Of a stretch of DNA of 11,254 nucleotides, positions 1 to 9,835 are shown piece after piece. The stretch covers positions 199,097 to 210,350 of the forward strand of contig MU646718.1 in NCBI GenBank assembly GCA_026770585.1. The letters run 5' to 3'. The stretch is from Baffinella frigidus (Eukaryota > Cryptophyceae > Cryptomonadales > Baffinellaceae). The notes below the pieces were generated by a model, which saw nothing but the letters and a program-made list of their open reading frames with translations, was not told the origin of the DNA and searched no databases. How positions within the stretch are numbered: position 1 is the stretch's first letter; the number at the start of each line of letters is the position of its first letter. A program made the position numbers and the translations under genes.

Positions 1-24
1 GGGGGGGGGGGGGGGGGGGGGGGG
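1..24. other. Homopolymer G run at window edge
   Basis: Twenty-four consecutive G residues open the window. A run this pure at the very edge is more typical of a contig end, sequencing artefact or gap filler than of biology, although a G-rich telomere-like tract is possible. From here to about 370 I see no gene, only a short CCAAGAA/TTCTTGG hairpin near 261-278 and a CCCTACGGTAGGG motif near 191 that recurs in the 161-bp element family described below. Confidence 0.6.
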
Positions 25-425
25 AGGCAACTCCGTGTCTCGATACATGTATGTTAGGATTAAGTAAAAGGTAGGGAGCTAAGGACTGGTGGTACATGGA
101 CGAGAAGGAACGAATCACGCGGCAGCGTTTATCCCTTGAGTGGCTAGGGGGTCGAAATTGACCCCCGATAGGTCCTCGGCAGGTCCCAGGGCCCTACGGT
201 AGGGCGTATGCGCCTACTGGCCACTTAGGGGATGGCCTAGTGGTGCACCTCTCGCTAGGTCCAAGAACAACTTCTTGGTAGGAATACATGTAGGGTACAG
301 CAGTGGCACAATGCGTAGCATGTGCGGCGCTGACGCTGGTTGTTTGGCAATAAATTATCAACCTCCTCTAGGAATGCCTCCCCCAAAGGTTCTGCGACCC
401 TGGTGTGATACGTAGGACGAAATAA

Positions 426-468
426 GAATCAAGAGATATAGAAGGACTCTTGATTCGCATCCTTCTAT
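426..468. repeat. Two interleaved inverted repeats (a-b-a'-b')
   Basis: GAATCAAGAG (426-435) is the exact reverse complement of CTCTTGATTC (447-456). ATAGAAGGA (438-446) is the exact reverse complement of TCCTTCTAT (460-468). The two pairs interleave, so as RNA they would form a pseudoknot-like or two mutually exclusive hairpins. No gene is attached to it. Confidence 0.6.
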
Positions 469-556
469 CTATTTCCGGGCAAATTGCCACCAGGATCCAC
501 ACCAGGTTGTGACACTCCAAGGTACAGGTTGTGAGCTCACTTGGAGGTGGGTCTAC

Positions 557-646
557 CCACACAGCGGGCTACCAAGGGATTTTGGGCCCAAATCGGGCCA
601 CCTTTCCGTTACCTTATCCGTAGTCCCTTTGAAGCCCGCTGTGTGG
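557..646. mobile_element. MITE-like element, CACACAGCGGGCT family, short 90-bp copy
   Basis: The left end CCACACAGCGGGCT and the right end AGCCCGCTGTGTGG are inverted copies, extended by AAGGGAT/GTCCCTTT. The interior contains the family-specific stretch TTTCCGTTACCTTATCCGTAG but lacks the CCCTACGGTAGGG half seen in the 161-bp copies at 5080-5240 and 10504-10664. This is therefore an internally deleted non-autonomous copy. From 647 to 775 I see nothing identifiable. Confidence 0.65.
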
Positions 647-775
647 CACGCGACGATAGACTGCACCCCAGATCGACTTGGTTCAGGACTCGCCCTCGGG
701 TAGGACCCTGGTGCTTGTCCTCGACTTTGAGTAACCCATGCAGGGTGGAGTGAATCATTCACAGTAAATGGAGGT

Positions 776-1050
776 AGGGTGTAGGGTGTCGGATGTAGGG
801 TGTAGGGTGTGGGTTGTGGGGTGTAGGGTGTGGGGGGTCGGGGGTCGGGTGTCGGTTTTAGGGTTTAGGGGTTAGGTGTTAGGGGTTAGGGGTTAGGGTG
901 TAGAGTGTGGGGTGTGGGGTGTAGGGTGTCGGGTTTAGGGTTTAGGGGGTAGGGTTTAGGGTTCAGGGTGCAGGGTGTAGGGTGTAGGGTGTAGGGTGTA
1001 GTGTGTAAGGTGTAGGGTGTAGGGTGTAGGGTGTAGGGTGTAGGGTGTAA
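776..1050 (+). repeat. Telomere-like array, TGTAGGG with TTTAGGG
   Basis: About 275 bp of degenerate seven-base units dominated by TGTAGGG and interspersed with TTTAGGG, GGTTAGG and TGTCGGG. TTTAGGG is the plant/green-algal telomere unit, so this resembles a decayed interstitial telomeric tract. It encodes nothing. Confidence 0.85.
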
Positions 1051-1247
1051 CCTCCCTCATGGCACGCGTCCCTCAGTGGAGCCCCTGCACTGGAGAGCTA
1101 AATGCGACCCGAAAGCAAACAATGCTCTTTCTGCAAATCTTTTTGCGGAAAGGCGTGGTTGTGGGAGAAATCAAAACCTAAAGGATCTAAAAGGCTATTG
1201 TGGGAGAAATAAAAACCTAAAGGACCTAAAGGACACATCCCCCTTCC

Positions 1248-1309
1248 GTGGGTCCTAGGGCCGAACTTCGTCTTCTGCAGACAGACTTTATTGCTGTACC
1301 ATTACTACC
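1248..1309 (+). repeat. Dispersed repeat K, copy 1
   Basis: This 62-bp stretch, containing GGTCCTAGG and then CCGAACTTCGTCTTCTGCA, recurs in direct orientation at 1958-2019 with about 85-90 percent identity by eye. Just upstream (1180-1230) are repeats of CCTAAAGGAC that recur inverted around 2112-2140 and 2240-2265. No coding potential is recognised in 1051-1370. Confidence 0.7.
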
Positions 1310-1370
1310 AACACGTAACGTATGCACTTTTTCCTCTCTCTGTGATAATGGTGCCATTTTCTAGGGTTGA

Positions 1371-1600
1371 TGGTTTAGGGTGTAGGGTTTACGGTTTACG
1401 GTTTACGGTTTACGGTTTAGGTTTAGGTTTAGGTTTAGGTTTTAAGGTTTGGGTTGTAGGTTTTAGGGTTTAGGGTTTAAGCTTTAGGCTTTAGGCTTTA
1501 GGATTTAGGGTCTAGGCTTTAAGCTTTAGGGTTTGGGTTTTTGGCTTTTGGCTTTTGGGTTTCAGCTTTGGGCTTTAGGCTTTAGGCTTTAGGGTTTTGG
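1371..1600 (+). repeat. Telomere-like array, TTTAGGG/TTTACGG/TTTAGG variants
   Basis: About 230 bp of TTTAGGG-type units with runs of the variants TTTACGG, TTTAGG and CTTTAGG. It is a second degenerate interstitial telomere-like array on the same strand as the first. No gene is recognised in the 1601-1784 spacer after it. Confidence 0.85.
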
Positions 1601-1784
1601 GGAACCTCCTCGGGCCAACCCTGCAGCCTGATTAGGTTTCGCGGGTGTCGTCGATGGCCAGGCAGGACCCGAGATTGTACAGGGGTACCTCGCTTAGAAG
1701 AAACAGCCCCCCCCTAGGACCCCAAAGTAAGCACAAGCCCAGGGTCCTTTGGTGGTTGGTGGCCCTAGGAGTGGCGCGGTTTCT

Positions 1785-1960
1785 TACCACTAGCCCTCCG
1801 AGGTGGCTCAAATAGTGCCCTGGAACCCTTTTAGATTTAAAAGCTCTGGAGGTCGGATCCGACCTCCGGAGCTCAAAAGTTAACACCTTCTACCTTGAAA
1901 ATCAACTTTTCAAAAATAGTTCCAGAGCACAATTTGAGCCACCTCGGAGGGCTGGTGGTA
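1785..1960. mobile_element. Fold-back MITE with TA flanks
   Basis: The left arm, beginning ACCACTAGCCCTCCGAGG, matches the reverse complement of the right arm ending at about 1960 over roughly 37 bp. A second palindrome lies at the centre (about 1845-1880, around GGTCGGATCCGACC). TA dinucleotides sit at both outer ends (1785-1786 and 1959-1960), as expected for a Tc1/mariner-type TA target duplication. There is no transposase. Confidence 0.7.
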
Positions 1961-2019
1961 GGTCCTAGGACCGAACTTCGTCTTCTGCACACAGACTTTA
2001 TTACTCGATAATTACTACC
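1958..2019 (+). repeat. Dispersed repeat K, copy 2
   Basis: Direct repeat of 1248-1309. It starts exactly at the right end of the fold-back element at 1785-1960, so that element may have inserted at or near a repeat boundary. The following 2020-2440 has CCTTTAGGTCC motifs but no gene that I can support. Confidence 0.65.
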
Positions 2020-2440
2020 CGCGTCCCCACGGACCGCCCGTGCGTCTCCAGGCTTCCCGATGATGGCGCGCGAGCACTCGTAATTGAGGCGGGGGCAAAA
2101 AAAGATTTTTGACATTTTAGGTCCTTTAGGTTCTTTTAACTCCCACCATAGGCGGACACCGGAATTGGTTCCGCAGAAAAGCCATGCTTCTTTTCGGATC
2201 ACATTCAGCCCCCCCCGGTGGAGAGGATCGCGACAGAACCGACCTTTAGGTCCTTTAGACTTATGGAACTTATGGAGCTTTAATGAACGTGGTACAGCAG
2301 CACGAACGTTTCTTGGCCCGATGGACCGAAACGCCGTGGTGAGCACGGCCGCGGGGGCTGGTCCTGGAGCTATAGCAGACAGACAAAAAAATCTGGCAAA
2401 ATGACGAGGGTGGAGAAGCAGGGCTTTTGCCTAGGGATAT

Positions 2441-2547
2441 GATCTTCCCCTGCCTAATCCAAAAATCTGAGAGCACATTTGTGAAACAGAATGAAAAAAT
2501 CGCCCACAATTGTGTTTTCACATTTTTGGATTAGGCGGGGGAAGACC
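2441..2547. mobile_element. Fold-back MITE, CTTCCCC-GCCTAATCC arms
   Basis: The left arm (2441 onward, CTTCCCCTGCCTAATCCAAA) is matched by the reverse complement of the right arm ending at about 2547, over about 35 bp with few mismatches. The whole 107-bp unit folds into one hairpin with a short loop. It has no coding capacity. Nothing else is identifiable from 2548 to the gene start. Confidence 0.7.
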
Positions 2548-2699
2548 CTCAAAACGAGGATTCGCGGCGTTTCCTGGTCCCGAGGCGGGCCCGTCGGGCG
2601 CTCGATTGGGTGTAACTTTCGACCCCCTGCGCTCATTTCACTTTTACCGACGGTTCTGGAATCCTCAAAAGGTCCTCTTCAATTCCGCTGAATGAATCT

Positions 2700-3231
2700 G
2701 GGTCATCAGAGGCCCGCAAACATACTCAAGATATGACTCCCTCAAAACCACCGCATCTGGGTTTGCACACCCTTCCCCCCCTCCTCGCAAAAACCTTGTT
2801 CCAACAAAGATGCTCAGGTTTTCAAGGCCTACAACTTTGCGAGTTTTTTTTTTTGGTTTAAGCTGGGGCAGAAAAGTTGGAGGCATCATAGTCCGTGACA
2901 TTGGAGCCATTTCTGAATTTCCCGCTAAATAACCTGATTGTGCTTCTCCACCCTCAAAATGACAGGCAAAATTCGCTGCGGGGACCATCGACCCAAAACC
3001 GGGTTTTGGATTGGAGGGGGTACTGCGCCGGGGCTCACGTTTGCTGTAACGCCGCGGAGTGGAGCGCCCAGTTGCTGTGGTGATCAACGTCAGGTCATCG
3101 CAGCGGGAAAAAATCGAACAAGGGCAGGCTGTTCCTCCAACTCTGTCGTCTTGTGAGAGAAGTTCAGAAACATGACAAACGAGACAGACGCTGCTGCGCT
3201 CCTGGGGCGTCCAGGCATTTTTTCGGGGAAC
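2700..3231 (+). promoter_or_regulatory. Upstream region of the phosphatase gene
   Basis: No coding sequence is recognised on the + strand between the fold-back element and the proposed start. By position this stretch should contain the promoter and 5' UTR. I see a T-rich run near 2843-2855 and a small CCAAAACC/GGTTTTGG palindrome near 2994-3010, but no convincing TATA or initiator. An in-frame upstream ATG at 3172 would add 20 residues. Confidence 0.3.
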
Positions 3232-3461
3232 ATGCGACGATTCCGTGCCATCTCCGCGCTGGTGGCTGTGATTTTCAGCTGCCAGGTGCAGTGCAGCGGC
3301 GGGGACCCCCCTGATCCGCGCCAGTCCGAGGAACATGCGGTACTGTCACACCTGGGGAGCAAGTCTGGGTACACGCCGCCAGGGGCTGCGGAGGGAGACT
3401 TGGGCGCGGTAATTCCGGAGAGCTGCGAGGCGGTGATGATCGCGGGCGTGATGCGGCACGG
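3232..3461 (+). CDS. Phosphatase exon 1: signal peptide to RHG
   Basis: The ATG at 3232 opens a typical signal peptide: MRRFR, a hydrophobic ISALVAVIF core, then small residues before CSGG. I prefer it to the in-frame ATG at 3172 because that would bury the signal behind 20 polar residues (MTNETDAAALLGRPGIFSGN). The exon then carries HLGSKSGYTPP and CEAVMIAGVMRHG, the first half of the catalytic motif. It ends at 3461 after two bases of the Gly codon, with GTGCGA as donor. Reading on without splicing would give RHGCDP, which lacks the motif arginine; splicing to 3831 restores RHGxRxP. Confidence 0.85.
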
Positions 3462-6400
3462 GTGCGATCCCGCTCGATCGTTGCATTCAGTGCCAGCCCA
3501 ACCTCTGCAGCCATGAATGTGCGAGTAACCTGTAGGGTGCTAAGGGGGGGCGCCTCCTGGTTAAGGACACGCACTGGTTCAATGGTTGGTCCAATGCTCC
3601 TAGGACTGGCCCTACCGTCGGACTTATCCACAGTCGCTTGTCACATCGCTGGTCTCTGACCGCCAACCCCAGAACCCCCCCAACCAGCCCTCAGAATTGG
3701 AGCAAATCGCCTCTTTTCCATGCCCGTGATTTGTACTGGACGACGCCGGAATCCGGCGCCCTCTGGTACAAGTCAGGGGATTCGAACAGACGATCTGCTC
3801 AAACTCTGAGGGCTGGTGGCCCTCTTGCAGGTCGCGCAACCCCGGCAAGAAGGACATCGCAGCTTTCGATCTGCTCGAGGCCAAGTTCCGCGCACTCTCC
3901 CCTTCCACGCTCCCTCCTTCCTTCCGCTGGCTCCCTTCCTTCCGCAACCCGTACACTGTCCGTGAGGTGCCCCCCCGAACCCACGCGCTGTCCCTGCCAC
4001 TGAAAAGTCCCACCCCACCCTATCCTGTAACCGACCTTGGATTCCAAGGCCGACGCCCCCCTTCCTTCCGCAACCCGTACAATATCCGTGAGGTGCCCCC
4101 TGCGCCTACCCGAAGCCACGCGATGTCCCTGGTGTGGGCCATCACATCCACACCATTTATTTGAGGCCGTCACGATAGATGGTGGCCTGTCTAGGACCTG
4201 TATCGAGAGTAATGGCCTGTGTATCAAACAGGTGTGTTGTTGTTGAGTCTTTCCATTATTCCTGCACTTCTCAATGTATTTTAATCCAGAATCCGGAGTT
4301 GACAGATTCGTGGGCGATTGAAGGCGAGTTGGCTTTGAAAAGAGAGGCATTTGATACATAGGGCAGCGTCGCGTGGCGCGTTGTCCCTGGTGTGGGCCAT
4401 CACATCCACACCATTTATTCGAGGACCTCGCATCCAGGTGCACGAGATGTCATGAGAAAAAGGTTTTAATTTAAAATCTTGGAAATCAATGAAAATTACT
4501 ACACGAATGCTTCAATATTACTAATAAAGATCATGATATATAGTAAATTTCATTGCCCAGAAGTTTTAAATTAAAACCGTTTCCCTATGAGATGGTCCTC
4601 TTCTCTCCTTCTTATTTATTGCTCTCGATACAGGACCTAGCTAGGCCCTTACGCCTCGAGTTGAGTGATACACCAGTCTATGCGCCTTGAAGAAGTCCAC
4701 CTCGGATTTAATCGCAGCGAGTATTTGACTCAAATACGATCTTGGCAACGAAAATTACTACACACCGGACTTTTTCAGTCACGTCCGTGTAGTAATTTTC
4801 GCTGCAAATCGGATCGGAGATCCCCGACATCGTATTTGACTCAAATACTCGCCCGGATGAGATTCACGAGCTGGTCCCCGCTACGGATGATCCGCGTATG
4901 GGCTGCTATCCACGAAACTTATCCGGGGAAACCTATTTTTCTTTCATTTGATGGCAATGAAAATTACTACACAATTCGTTCTTACTATTAATATTAAATC
5001 ATCCGTGAAGTAATTTTCATTGGAATCAAATGAAAGAATTACAGGTTTCCCCGGATAAAACCCCCTTCGTAGCCCGTTGCCACACAGCCTCCTTTGAAGG
5101 GATTTCGAATAGTCCTGAGGCGGTAAGACCCAGGACCCTACGGTAGGCAATCCGTAGGGACATAGGGGGGGTTCCTACGGATAAGGTAACGGAAACTCGG
5201 ACGCTCAGAGCCCGAAACCCCTTCGTAGCCCGTTGTGCGGTTGAGAATACTGAATAACGCATATTCAGGTGCACGAGGTGATCCCGGCGGGTGCGACCCC
5301 CGCCAGCTCGCCTGTTGAGTGATACAACAGTCTATGCTAATCCGGGGACATGTTTAATTGAAAAGAAAATGGATCCCTATGGGTTCATAGGAGTGAGACG
5401 AAGGTTAATTAGAACCCGAAGCAAATTTAATTACGGCCAGCATTTGGTTTGATAGTCCATTTTCTTTTAAATTGAATATGTTCCCGGATGAATGCATCTT
5501 AAAGAAGCCCGCCGCAGATCCACGAGCTGGTGCCCGCGGGCGTGGGGGAGCTGGCGGGGATCGGGGCGCGGCTGCGCGGGAGGTTCCCGGCGCTCTTCGA
5601 CAGATACCGCCCGAGCAGGTCTCATCCGGGAACATGTTTAATCAAAAAGAAAATGGCCTATCAAACTGGATTCTGGCCCTAAATAAATTTACTTAGGCCC
5701 CAATCAACCTCCGTTCAACTCCTAAATCACTCCCGGCGCTCTTTGATAGATACCGTCCGAGCAGGTCGTGCGTGCTTCCAGCCACCAAGGCGATTTGATC
5801 CGCTTCAGGTCCCAGGGAAGGTTTCAGGGCTGGACGCTTCCGTAACGAGTGCTTGCTGCGCTCTTCGACAGATACTACCCGAGCAGGTCCTAGCTCTGCC
5901 CGAGTTTCATTCTGGCTCGTCCTTAAAAGGATTTAAGAGGAGAAATCCAGTACAAAAGGGTGAATATAAAGCCTTTAGGAGTTTTGTTCTAGCTCGTCGG
6001 GTCGTGTTTGCTGCCAGCCTTCTAACGCTGCCTCAGTTGATCTGGGCACCTAAGATCAACTACATTTAGATGCTCTTTGTACTGGAGCGTGTGTGCAGAG
6101 TCCTGATGTACCACTGCACAAAATCCACCCGTAAGATAGCAAAAGGCGATTGAAATTGAATCCGTTTCCATGTGCACGGCAGACACAAGTTCCGGGCGAT
6201 TCGACTTCTGAAGTCTCTGCTGTCTAAATCACTTCCGGACGGCTCTACTTAACAAAACAAACAAACAAACAAACAAATAAATATTTATATTTATATTTAT
6301 TTCTCACGGCAGGCACAAGTTCCGGGCGACGTGCAAGGAGCGGGCGGCGCGCAGCGCTACTGCCTTCGGCCTCGGCCTCTTTGCAGGTTTGGGGTTTGGG

Positions 6401-9400
6401 GTGAAGTTTTTAGGGTTTCGGGTTTAGGGGCGCGTAGCGGCACAACATGGCGCGCAGCGCCACAGCCTTTAGCCTTGGCCTCTTTGCAGGTCGGTGCTTG
6501 TGTATCTCTGAGATTGCGCTGCATCACGACCAAGACCCCGTCCGCTGTTTGCCCCTGATGTTATTTCGGAACACGAATCGTCGGAGTTATCCACGCGTGC
6601 GCGTCGCGCTGGGCTCCGACCCTCAACCCTAAACCCTAAACCCTCAACCCTAAACCCTAAACCCCAACCCCTAAACCCTAAACTCGCCGGTGCTGACGTG
6701 CCGGCGAGTGAGTCGCCTCGTGGTACTAACCTGTCAACATTTGGCGATGCATGCGGCCGCGTGGTACTAACCTGTCAACTTTCGGCATCGCAGGCGCGGG
6801 CCCGGCAGCCACAGGTGGGTTCGGTTCAGGTTTTAGGTTTTAGGGTTTAGGCACCAATCGTCAACTCGATCTCTCGGTTGACGGCGGCCTCGGACGCTTA
6901 CCTGTCAACTTTTGGCGGTGAAGGCGACATCGTGGTACTAAACCGTCAACTTTCGGCATCGCAGGCGCGGGCCCGGCAGCCACAGGAGGCTTCGAGGCGG
7001 TGCACGTGACATCTCCATCCAGGGATGTGCCGGATTCCCTGCTGCGCTTCTTCGATCATTGTCCCGCGTATGTGGAGATGGAGCAGTCGGAGTTGGGCCG
7101 CCGAGAGCGCGAGCTCTACGCGGGTAAGTCGACCTAATTCCGAAAAAAATGGCCAAATCTCAGCCATTTCCGGTACCTTATCCGTAGGAATCTCCCCATG
7201 CCCCTACGGATTGCTTACCGTAGGGTCGTAGGTCTTATCGCTTAAGGGTCATTCGAAATCCCTTCGAAGACCGCTGTGTGGGTCATACCCTAAGATGATG
7301 CGGGATGCCGGAATGAGGTAGGCGCCGGAATTAGGGCTTCCACCCTTACCCCCTGCTGCGCTTCTTCGACCATTGTCCCGCGTATGTGGAGATGGAGCAG
7401 TCGGAGTTGGGCCGCCGCGAGCGTGAGCTCTACGCGGGTACCCCCTTCTCCTCTTCCTCGTAGAGTTGTACAGTAACTTGTCCAGTTGTACAGTTGTACC
7501 GCCTTTCAGTGAGTTGTATCGTTGCACAGCCAGCTGTACTGCAGGGACAACCCTTGGCGCGTGAGCAGTCTGCGGAGGGCCGCCAAGAGCGTCAACTTTA
7601 CGCGGGTACCCCCCCTTCTCTCTGCATCAGTTGCTTTACAAGCAGACTGTGTCAGTCGCTTTACAATCAAGCCCGGAGATGGAGCAGTCGGAGTTGGGCC
7701 GCCGAGAGAGAGACCTTTACGCGGGTGCTCTCGACCCACAAAACGTTTATTTTTTGCTTTACAGTAAATCAATACCCCTTCTCCCCTGCCTGCTAGAGAC
7801 AGCCCCTTCTCCCACTCGCTAGCTCTGCCTCAGTTCGGTTGACTTTCTATTCTCAAGTTGACAGCCTGCGGTTGCGGTACACATCCGAAGTCGACATATT
7901 TTGTAGGGAAACGGTTTTGATTTAAAACCATTGGATTCAATGAAAACTACTACACGAATGCTTTAATATTACTAGTTAAACTCAGTGTGTGTAGTAAATT
8001 TCATTTCCAGAAAGGTTTGAATTAAAACCGTTTTCCTATGAGATCCCGTCAACCCTTTTTCCATGTTCGCAGGCGGGGGCGAGCTGGCGGCCGGGGGCTT
8101 CACGGACACAGTCCATCTAAACTATTTGTACTAGAATCTTGTCCATTTGGATTGGATTCTAACTGCATTTCCCCCGGATATCCGGGGGGAAAGGAGCTAA
8201 GTGGTTGCTAAGTGGTTGCGAGAGCACGCCCACCGAGTCGCCTGGCCACTCACGAATGTTGACGACTCGTGGGAATGTTGACGAACAGTGGTAATGTGGC
8301 CGTATCTAATGTTGACGAGTCGTGGTAATGTGGCCGCGTCTAATGTCGACGAACCGTGGTAATGTGGCCGTATCTAATGTTGACAAACCGTGGTAAAGTG
8401 GCCGTATCTAATGTTGACGAACCGCAGTAATGTTGACTTACGACAGGCGGGGCGGAGCTAGCGGCAGCAGCAGAGCGGGTGGGGCGCGCGCTCTTCGGGA
8501 GCGGGCCAGGGAGGGAGGTGTCGGTGGGGGAGGCGACGGCGGTGTATCACTTCTGCGCGTTTGAGCGGGCGCATTCGGGCGGCAACGCCTCCAACGCCCA
8601 CTCGCTGTGTCACGCGCTTTCGCTCGAGGACGCGCTTGCCTTCGAGTACGCTGACGACCTCAAGCACTGGTACCGCCCCATCTTCAAGTACCAGTGCCAG
8701 CCCCGCTTCAAGTCGTCAGCGTACTCGAAGGCAAGCGAGTCCACCCTGCTCCGCCCCAGTCTCCGCCGCCGCCCTCAGCCGCCGATCGCTCTTCCAGAGG
8801 CAAAAGCTTCAGGCGGGGCCTTCCCTAGAGGACGCGCTCGAGTACGCTGACGATCTGAAGCACTGGTGGGGTTCTGGTCAGTGGGACAGTTGGTGAGATA
8901 GTGAGTGGGTTACTGGTTAGTGGGTTTCTGGTTAGTTGGATGATGGTTGGTGGGATAGTTAGTGGGATAGTTAGTGGGATAATTAGTGGGGTGGTTAGTG
9001 GGATGGTTAGTGGGATACTTAGTGGGATAGTTAGTGGGATAATTATTTGGATGGTTAGTGGGTTTCTGGTTAGTGGGATAGTTCGTAGGTTACTGGTTCG
9101 TGGGATAGTTACTGGTTTACTGCAATAATGGTACACGTTGATGAGTTTGTACCAGAACTGTCAACTTTTGACCTTTTTGTTGTTGCTACTTCCAACACCG
9201 ATCTAACCGTGGGAAACCACCAGGCACACGAAAGCGTACGGGATGACCTTTCGGGTTCCGGGTTCCGGGTTTCGGGTTTCGGGTTTCGGGTTCCGGGTTT
9301 CGGGTTTCGGGTTTTGGGTTCCGGGTTTCGGGTTCCGGGTTTCGGGTTCCGGTTTTCGGATTTCGGGTTCCGGGTTCCAGGTAAAAGAGGAAACACGCAC

Positions 9401-9790
9401 CAGGCACAAGAAATCCTACGGGATGGCGATCAACGCGCGGATGGCATGCCCCCTCCTCCGCCACCTCCTCTCCGCCCTCCAGGTTGATAGTGTCACATAG
9501 AGAGAGATACAGAGACAGAGACAGAGATAGACAGAGAGATTGAGAGAGAGAGACAGAGAGAGAGAGACAGAGAGAGAGAGACAGAGAGAGAGACAGAGAG
9601 AGAGAGATAGAGAGCCACAGAGACGCCCCCTCCTCCGTCACCTCCTCTCTGCTCTCCAGGTACAACGGTTTTCGCATCGTCATAGGGCACCCGACTGAAA
9701 TCAGGGTTGTCAAGCCTACGGTATTGAATACGGTAGGGGATGCCCTCTGCTCCGCCACCTCCTCTCTGCTCTCCAGGTTGATAGTGTCCC

Positions 9791-9835
<45 letters not shown>

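Noticed and set aside
776-1600. True chromosome end
   Set aside because: The arrays are degenerate and mixed in type, and unique and gene sequence lies on both sides. Interstitial telomere-like repeats fit better.
1632-1886. 84-codon minus-strand frame ending LAIDDTRET
   Set aside because: There is no recognisable domain, and half of it lies in the fold-back element at 1785-1960.
2665-3336. 223-codon minus-strand open frame
   Set aside because: It is antisense to the upstream region and the start of exon 1, shows no recognisable domain and has mixed low-information composition. The + strand exon explains the GC-rich end.
3776-3787. GTTCGAATCCCC on the minus strand, resembling a tRNA T-arm/B box
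   Set aside because: No A box or cloverleaf could be drawn around it. It is one short match inside a fold-back element, so neither a tRNA gene nor a SINE is claimed.
3799-4443. 214-codon minus-strand open frame
   Set aside because: It crosses exon 2, its shard and the GTGTGGGCCATCACATCC direct repeat in antisense. Its internal protein repeats only reflect those DNA duplications.
6447-6632. Open frame continuing from the exon 4 shard (ARSATAFSLGLFAG) to GSDPQP
   Set aside because: Only the first 13 codons resemble the family. The rest has no similarity to the expected VTSPSRD block, which is found in exon 5 instead.
8253-8440. CRISPR-like regular repeat
   Set aside because: Units are 34 bp head to tail without unique spacers, and the context is eukaryotic. 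It is a minisatellite.
8901-9136. Repetitive open frames on both strands with SGIVSG or PLTIPLT repeats
   Set aside because: They are a translation of the 12-base minisatellite. Both strands are open because the unit length is a multiple of three.
9186-9758. 190-codon minus-strand frame with Ser-Leu and RNPKPGTRNPE runs
   Set aside because: It is a translation of the GA microsatellite and the TTTCGGG/TTCCGGG array, not a gene.
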